Positions 56,502 through 64,000 of a stretch of 64,000 nucleotides of DNA are shown in pieces. A program made the position numbers and the translations under genes. Position 1 is the stretch's first letter. Each line of letters opens with the position of its first letter. Where the stretch lies: contig MNCI01015910.1 of assembly GCA_015680685.1 (NCBI GenBank), forward strand, positions 580,939 to 644,938, given 5' to 3'. The stretch comes from Gnetum montanum (Eukaryota > Streptophyta > Gnetopsida > Gnetales > Gnetaceae). The notes under the pieces were generated by a model, which searched no databases, was not told the DNA's origin, and saw only the letters and a program-made list of their open reading frames with translations.

Positions 56502-58418
56502 CTATTTCAATATGTATAGGAACAATGCATAATACAGATACCATCAGCATTGACCAAGGCACACATATTTTTACCCATGATAGAAGGTCATTTTTATCTT
56601 TGGCCATCATGATGCATGCATCTTAGATATTTTTTTATGGCCTTAATGATGCTTTCTCTTCTTCTAGATTCTCCTAAAGGAAAATTGTATTTTGGAAACT
56701 TCATATTTGAAAACTTTCAAAGAAAAGGTAAGAATATATACGAATGCTTTCCTACTTACCATATCCATAACTGGGGTTTTTTTTTTAGGAACTTCTCAAA
56801 CAGAATTACTTCAAACATTAAATACAATTACTTAAAAAAATCATTGGTTTTGAAAATACAAATCACATGGTTCTAAAGTAAAAAAGAAAAAAAATTCCAA
56901 AATCTATGAGTTATGACTAATATGAATCATCAATACCATAGAATATAAGCCATTTGTTTTTTAATAATGAATTAGATTTAAACTAAACCAATTAGAAATA
57001 AAAACTATTGATTTAATAATTTTTGTTGAACTCTCCAATGTTAGTAAAGATTTGTGGTAATATCTTTCAAGGTTACTTATTAATGGAGTTCATCAACTAA
57101 ACCAAGAAAAAGTATGATATTCAACTTGGCTTTCTTCTTATGACATCCACATTATTTTATTTAAATAGTTAGCTTTTGCTAAGTACGAAGCTATGAATGT
57201 AAGTCACACTAAATTATACTTGTGTAAATATATGTGTTTGTTTGAATTATAGTCATAGACATTAAGAAGTAAACTATTACATGAGTGTAAAATAATCTAA
57301 TTATGTCATAGATTCTAAGTTGGAGGGGAGACATGCAAAACTCAAAAATATGTTTAATAAGCATAAAAAATTGCATTCTTTTTTTGGTGGAAATTTTCTT
57401 CTCCACATGTAGCTCTTATCATGATCCATTTTGTGGAATATGAGCTTTCGCTGCTCGTCATGTACTTTCATTAGTATTAGTATGAACACCTATGTCCTGT
57501 GTTTGGATCTTTAAAGGGCAATGAATGATTCACTATTTGATGATCAAATTAAAGTTGGCGAAGTCATTCTAAGTCATAATCTTTTCACAAGTTGTTGTAT
57601 ATAATGCTACAAGGTTTGATCCACTTATAAATGTAATCTAGAAATGTTTCTTTGCATGTATTTGGAATAGCTATGAGGAAAATATTATTAGAATCTTGTT
57701 CAATTCTAAATTTTGATTCATCAATATCTAGAATCAATATCTAAATTCTAAATTTTTTTTATAACTAACTTTAAATTTTTCATAATGAATGCTTTCTTTA
57801 TCATCCCATTGGGAACATACAAATCTTAATATTTTTTTGTGTGAAGCATCCCTTCTCATTTTTATGGGAATTCTAAAATTGGAGCAAATTTTTTCTCTAT
57901 GTAAAAGACCAAATTCTTGAGAAAACTTAATACAATTTTGTAATTTTTCAGCATTTTCAATAATAGTTTCCTACTCATGAAAGAACCTAAAAATACAAAA
58001 CTATCAATTATGAATGAATGTATATCTATTGATAACTTAGTACCAATTTATGGATAACATAGAACATATTTAAATTAAATAAAATGAATAATAAAAACTA
58101 TATATGCCATAACTAGGATGAAGATGATGATATGGAAGAACTACTATATTAAAGAATAAAAATATACTAAAAATAACAGTATAAAAAAAATTTCAATAAA
58201 ATAAATAAATAAATACCAAATTCTATTATTTGGAAAAAAGAAATTTTGGCTTTTCCACCTCTTTAAACTAACTCTTATCCTATAAGAAACTCTCTACCCT
58301 TTTAAGTTAACTCCTTAGTGCATCAAACAATGGTTTTAGATTTTTTCATAGATATTTCATTGCCACAAATATTGGTTGTAGAGCCTTATGGGGCATGTTC
58401 CAAATCATGGGGTCCATA
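56502..58418. other. AT-rich intergenic DNA
   Basis: Short frames only, such as the 86-codon one at 56616. No motifs and no element ends were recognised. It is the right flank of the Athila-like element up to the single array unit. Confidence 0.55.
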
Positions 58419-60979
58419 TCCACCCCATCTTTGGCTGATGCACAAATCACTTCCCACTCCCTCCGATTGCTACATTGTTTCGGTATCATTAATATATGTG
58501 ATAGCAAAAATGGGTTCGTTACACATGTGGGATTTACCTCTTTCCTGTGCTGATATTCACATTCACCATTGTTGTTTTGTTAGTCTGAATCTCTCCGCTG
58601 CTCTAATTTATTGTGAAAACACACTTCAAAAACGAAGCTCAAGTGGTTGTGGTTGCTTCTTATGGGCATTTCTGGGCCTTTTTGACTGATCATTTTTGCT
58701 AGCTTGAACACATGATGGCCTTTTATGTTCTTCTTACAAGCAACGTCAGCTGCATTTGCATCTTTGGGCCCTTTCATTGGCTGGCTGGTGGCCTCCTATG
58801 AAGAAACACAAGCATCTTCGCTTCTACTCTACCTTCTTATCCTCTCTTTCCACTATTTTTTCTTTACTTTTTTTCATTATGTTGATGCTATTTCGAAGTA
58901 CTCTACCTGTATACCAAGTAATGTTCTTATTCTTTGGGTTGTGTTGATTCGGTCTTACTCTTTCATGATTTCCATATTGTAAACTCAAAAGTGATCCTGG
59001 AGACTATAGAGGAAAATAAGTTGCAAGACTGATACGCATGCGTGGACTAGACAAAGAGCTGCTATTAGGTTGGAATGAAGGTTGGATAGGAACACTATTG
59101 TCTATCCATTGTTTCCAACGTGTGCAACTATTAGGTTCTGAATCAACTCTATTTTGTGGACCATCACACTTTGCATCAAACATTTATGCTTGCACCTGAC
59201 CAATGCATTTTTTAATTAATTGAACTCAAACATGGGTTTGATACATTAAACTATTGACTTGAATTATTTTAATTTTTAGTATAAGGATATGTCAACAAAT
59301 GTATAAGGGAAGCTTATAATGAAAAACTTAAATTTATAGGTTAAGTACAATTATATTTGAATATCAAAATTCTTAAATGTAATGCATACATTTTGATAAG
59401 TATAATTAGTTTATCTAATTATTTATTATTTATTAAACTAAAATTTTAATCAAGTTTTATATATTACTTAATACATTGGAATCAAACCGTGTGACTTTAG
59501 GATAAATATTACGTACCTTAACAAGTAGGCTCTACGTCATTGATTACATAAAGTATTTTGTTATTTAGCTTGCTCATTTTCCATTACAATGATTGCCTTA
59601 CATTTTTATGTCCTTTTGTAATGTTTAAAAACTCTTATTTCTTTAGTTACTTGGATTTATATCTATATTGAAAAAATAGGAACCAAATAAATGACCTTGT
59701 AGTTGACTTCTTACAAGCAAAGTAATAGATTTAAACTTCATATTTAGCAAATTTTCTAGGATGTAAGTGATGGCATCAATTAAGATTTAAATTCATATAT
59801 GAACTTCCTACCACCTATAAATGTTTAACTTCTTTACTTGACAAGTATTAATGATCATTCTCTCATATTTTTTTTATGAGGATAGCATAGTTTGATTAGT
59901 GTTACAAGTATTACACTAACTATATATCCTTGTCACCTAAAGGACCAATATTCATCCTACCAAGAAAGGCCCCATAAGGGCAAGCATAAAAAAATTAGTT
60001 GTGGTCCTATAAATCCTTATTAATACTATAAATAAAACCAATCAACAAATTTATCAAAATAATGTGATATTAATTAAGGTATAATGCATTTAATCGCAAA
60101 AAATTGAAGTAGCTAAAACCCATAAATCTTGAGGCATTTGTAATGAGAGAGAAATGAGGATTATATTAGATTTGCATCCAAACATGAAAAGCAATACAAG
60201 ATGTTAACTCTATAAATTTTAAATTTTAAAAAATCAAAAATATAAGAAATTTAGAATTTGTGATACTCAAAATTAAGGATTAAAAAAAAGAATCATCTCA
60301 TTATTTTGAAAGTAAATTAGACTACCACATTTTAAGGTTGGAGGACATACAGTTAGCACAATACTTTGGTAGAATTTAGATAATAATACAAGAGGTATAG
60401 TGGTGATCTATGTGCAATTCGAACTAACAAACTATTATTATAATATAAGGAAACCTAAGATACAAAGTTTAAAAAAATGTGTTAGAATTAGTTATTAATT
60501 AGTGAACTTACTGTTGCTTACTTGTAAACTTTACTACATATTAAATTTATACCTTTGAAATAAAATAAAAAATAATATACAAAATCTATAAGATAAAGTA
60601 GTTTTAGAATTTCTTTTATTACAGCTACCTAAGATATAGTTAAGAATATATGACTTGTGGTTTGTAGGTCATATTCATGTCTAACCCAACGTTTATGATT
60701 ATGATTATTTATTTTCCATACTAAAGTCTAGCCAACTAGTTGTTGGCCTCTTAGCCAAAATAATATTTACATAGATATGACAATACTTATATGTACATAT
60801 TACACTTTATCATGTATAGCACAATTAATATCTAAAAACTACCATTTCGTATATTTTAATATGCAAAGAGAATGGAGGATGAATCTTGAAAGAGCCATTT
60901 TTCTACCTAGGAAAGGAATTGAATTATTTTTTTAAAGATGTCTATTGTCATCAAACATATCATTAAAAAGTTAAATTTG

Positions 60980-61300
60980 ATGAAAACTAAATTACTCCTA
61001 CATCCTCTATTCCTCTACTCCTTTCCCATTTTCCTTGCACCCTCTGGATCCAATTTGTTTTTTCAATGCTTTGTAGACTTTCATGTGTTGTCTCTCCACC
61101 ATCATGGAATCTACCACGATGAAATAAAAGTGTTTTGTTTCTTTCTGCTGTTACATCATGTCTCATAATTCACTGGTCATGGAAAAAATGTACTTCAGAA
61201 TCTTTGTAATCTTCATACTAGAAGGATTTTGCTTTAACAATTTTGACCTTTTGGGTGAAAATATAGTTAATGTCTCTAGATGGTAGAATAGATCTAATCA
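60980..61300 (-). pseudogene. Right duplicate of the exon-like frame
   Basis: Homologous to 6434-6748, but the frame has a TAG in place of a Tyr codon and a TGA in place of the Trp of DQW, and further substitutions. Confidence 0.4.
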
Positions 61301-61753
61301 TAGTATCTTATTTCTTTAATTTTTGCATGTTAACATTTCTTTTGTAGATATTTTTGGAAATTGAGCTTTTAAATGTGCATTCTAGCCTTATAGGTGTTTG
61401 TGGTAGCATAGGGAATAAATCAAGATAAAAGGTTTTGGCATGCAGAATGGTTCATATTTACAACTATAAACAGATCATAGCCAAAGATAATTGATCTTTT
61501 TCCTTTTGAAATGATGTTTAAATTCTTTGTAATAGGAACATGATTGACATACATGCTACAACAACTTCATGCTCTTGAAGGTTCGCGAATGCAATGATAA
61601 AACTGATGAGTTACTTTTTGTGCGGCTCACTAGATGAATACAATGGTAGGCTACATGGTTTACAATTTAATTTTTTTATTTCTAATTCTTTGTTACATAA
61701 GTTTTTATGTTGCTTACATAAATATGGTGGCCTATTTTATTTCAGGATGCCAT

Positions 61754-63785
61754 TGTTGATGCATAAATTTTGGACACATCAACACCCAGAAAAACTCATT
61801 TAGGGAGACTATCGCCTAGGCTGTCTCTTGAATGGGCATGGAAGCCCAATAATAGTTTCAACTAGAAAGAGCTATGTGACATTAAATGATTAAATATAGA
61901 TACTGCCCCCTTGTTGTCGTGATGTTATCATTCACCACCGTTCACTGTCACTGCTCACAACATTGTTGCTTTCAAAGCAAAAAACCCTGCTAACTTTATT
62001 TTAAAAATCCCATTATGCAAGAACATGTTGCCACCATTACCACTGCTACCATTTGCTACTATCATTGACTTGCACTATCGTTTATCACACCTACCACCTG
62101 CTACCATCCGTAGGCTCTTGTTGCCCATAAGCTACTACTAGCTGACATCACTACCTTTGTCGTCTATGCCTCTGACATGCACTACCATCTATTGCTCCTG
62201 CCCTTAGTTACCGTCGTCTACTATTGTGCACATGTCATTGTTGCATGTTATGTTCATCACCTCATGCTACCTGCAAGATCACCATGTGCCAGCTACATTC
62301 ACCACCACCATAGTTTTTCATGCCTGCTCATCACTAGTAGCTGACTACCATGCTCTTGCTGATGCACGTGCATGCTGTAGCCATTGGAAGTCGTCATGGA
62401 TGCTATTGCCACAAATGCCCTTTGCTCTCTAATCGCCAAGAGAGAGAGACCTTATTCTAATTGCCCAGTGATTTCCTGCCACATGCATGTTGTCTACATG
62501 CCCCTATTGACATGCCTATTGATAGGAGAGGGGGAAGCCAAGAGATGATTGTTGTCCCCGTGTGCTGTCACTATCTACAATTTGACACCACATGTTTCCA
62601 CCTTCTAATTGTCATCCACAACTAGTGAGTAGGAGACCTCCGACAATGTCTTCCCCTCTTATTTGCTGACCACTTCTCATCTTATAAGTCACTCCCCACC
62701 ACTGTTATGAATTCCCATGTTTGCCACTCACCCATGTCCACCACCGTCAATTACATCCACATCTACCATTGCTTGCACGTAGGTTACTCATGTTGTCCAT
62801 GTTTTCCACCATCACCATGACTCCCATGAAATACTTGTTGTTGCACTAGCTAGCTTCTTATTTGATGGGCCATTGATATTTTTAGTAATGTCTATTATTA
62901 TATTTGAATCCAAATTTACAACTTCAAATCTTATTTTTAATTCTTCATCGAACATATCTTTGAGTTGTTTATTCAAGTAAGGATAATATGCACCCTCCAT
63001 ATATTTCATTGATATGCTCTTGAAAGTGAAAGTTAACTTCAAGGACTAAGAAGAAGATATATTAGAACTCTGAGCTATCAAAACCCTCTGAGAATTAACA
63101 AACTTCACCTTACAACTTCCTAGAGATGCTAAATGTTATTTTAGATGGATATGATATCCTGAAAATTTCTACAACATCAAGAGGAGCATCTCTCTTACAC
63201 AGAATATAAATCTAAATTTAGAAATATTTAGCATAGGGGTTTTTTGTGCACAACTTATGCCAACAACACCTTGTTGTAAGGGAGCCTTGGCGTGACTTAA
63301 GTCTACATACATAGAATCCTAAGGTTTATAAATTTTAAAAAATCAAGGCTACTGTTAAATCTAAATGTTTGATTTAGAAAGGTTAATTTATGGGTTTAAT
63401 TTCATTGGATAATATGTCACACAAATTCTAATTAGGTTGTATACATTTTTTTCATGTTGGTGATATGTACCATCATCTAGTTCTTATAACAATCCCTTAA
63501 ATGTTGCTTGTATTTTCTTTTGTACATACAATAATGGTTTAAGTAGAAGTTAAGGAAAATAAAATTAGGGATCATCCTTTTAGAAGAAAGGGGACATCAA
63601 AACCCAAAAATAAACTATAAGTACGGGTCATCATTGTGAGGAGAGGGGATTTTGTTGATAGATGATAATAATTTAAAGGTTGCATGGTACCTCTCATTGA
63701 AAGCACCCTATTCAAATCTGAAACCATACCTTGGTGATTAGACCAATAAGGCATGGTCCCATGCCTAACATGGGCGATGTTGCAG
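61754..63785 (-). repeat. Right duplicate of the long TGTTGATG LTR-like sequence
   Basis: Starts TGTTGATGCATAAATTTTGG after GCCAT; counterpart of 7202-9285. It is followed at about 63790 by the start of a second 1.39-kb unit. Confidence 0.65.
62812..63042 (-). CDS. Hypothetical minus-strand frame, right repeat copy
   Basis: A 76-codon frame with FTFKSISMKYM, YYPYLNKQL and NINGPSNK; the third copy of the frame at 8278 and 9450. No known domain, and it is probably not a functional gene. Confidence 0.25.
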   Translation of the reverse strand: MKLTFTFKSISMKYMEGAYYPYLNKQLKDMFDEELKIRFEVVNLDSNIIIDITKNINGPSNKKLASATTSISWESW

Positions 63786-64000
63786 ATGTTATTGCCACAA
63801 ATTTTGTTTTCCCACTGATTACTGGGAGAGAGAGGCCCTGCTCTAATCACCAACTGACTACCCGTCATGTGCACACTTACACGTGCCATTGTTGATGCAC
63901 CTACTAATGAGAGAGGGGGAGGCTAAGAGATAATTGACATCCCTGCATGCCACCATTGTTTACCATTTGATGCCATGCATTGTTGCCTTTTAACTATCGT

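Larger units (their letters stand above)
58419..64000. repeat. Right copy of the duplicated segment, with a single array unit
   Basis: 58419-59128 is one unit of the array at 1-4569, cut at the same downstream point. 59129-64000 then matches 4570-9491. The unit's upstream neighbour (GGGGCATGTTCCAAATCATG) is not array sequence. Confidence 0.92.

Noticed and set aside
1-64000. The two 5-kb duplicates as LTRs of one giant element
   Set aside because: No PBS, polypurine tract or target duplication was found around them, and the copies contain an inserted LTR themselves. Not proven, so left as a finding about duplication only.

Overview
The window looks like plant nuclear DNA from a large, retrotransposon-dominated genome (a conifer or another land plant with long intergenic space; the species cannot be fixed from the sequence). 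The evidence is nested Ty3/gypsy and Ty1/copia elements, plant-type primer binding sites (tRNA-iMet-like for copia, TGGCGCC/TGGTGCC-like for the Athila-type elements), the Tat-lineage double RNase H pol, U3 TATA boxes and CpG decay. I found no intact cellular gene, tRNA, rRNA operon or CRISPR array.

Layout. 1-4569 is a tandem array of ~660-765 bp units. 4426-10592 is a low-copy-looking segment that includes a long TGTTGATG-type LTR with a 1.39-kb internal tandem duplication. The same segment recurs at 58419-64000, but with one array unit instead of more than six. 11145-18117 is a minus-strand Athila-like element whose RT and integrase were removed by a deletion that leaves a continuous reading frame. 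18490-18720 is a foldback. 18801-21735 is a minus-strand gypsy fragment (gag, PBS, 5' LTR). 22925-26285 is a broken copia element with a stray Athila LTR piece in its 3' part. 26492-56496 is a plus-strand Athila-like element bounded by a perfect ACAAA target duplication. Its 5' LTR is split by a complete Tat-lineage Ty3/gypsy element at 26896-47200, bounded by a perfect CTAAG target duplication. 56502-58418 is AT-rich DNA with no gene seen.

The most interesting structure is inside the Tat element. Protease (to ~31960) and reverse transcriptase (from ~40170) are separated by about 8.2 kb that ends in a good splice acceptor. This is the place where Ogre elements are known to carry an intron. 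That stretch holds two decayed antisense genes with their own short canonical GT-AG introns and compatible reading phases. One has five exons (35105-32527, coiled coil, not recognised). The other has four exons (39683-38246) and resembles an FCP1/NIF-type HAD phosphatase with degenerate catalytic aspartates. Being antisense, their introns would not be spliced from the retrotransposon RNA and could survive retrotransposition. A 726-base assembly gap (37288-38013) lies between them.

All pol genes carry inactivating changes: stops, a frameshift, and lost catalytic residues in both integrases and one protease. The window is therefore a graveyard of nested elements, with the Tat element the youngest and best preserved. 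All statements rest on reading the sequence; no alignment or database search was run.
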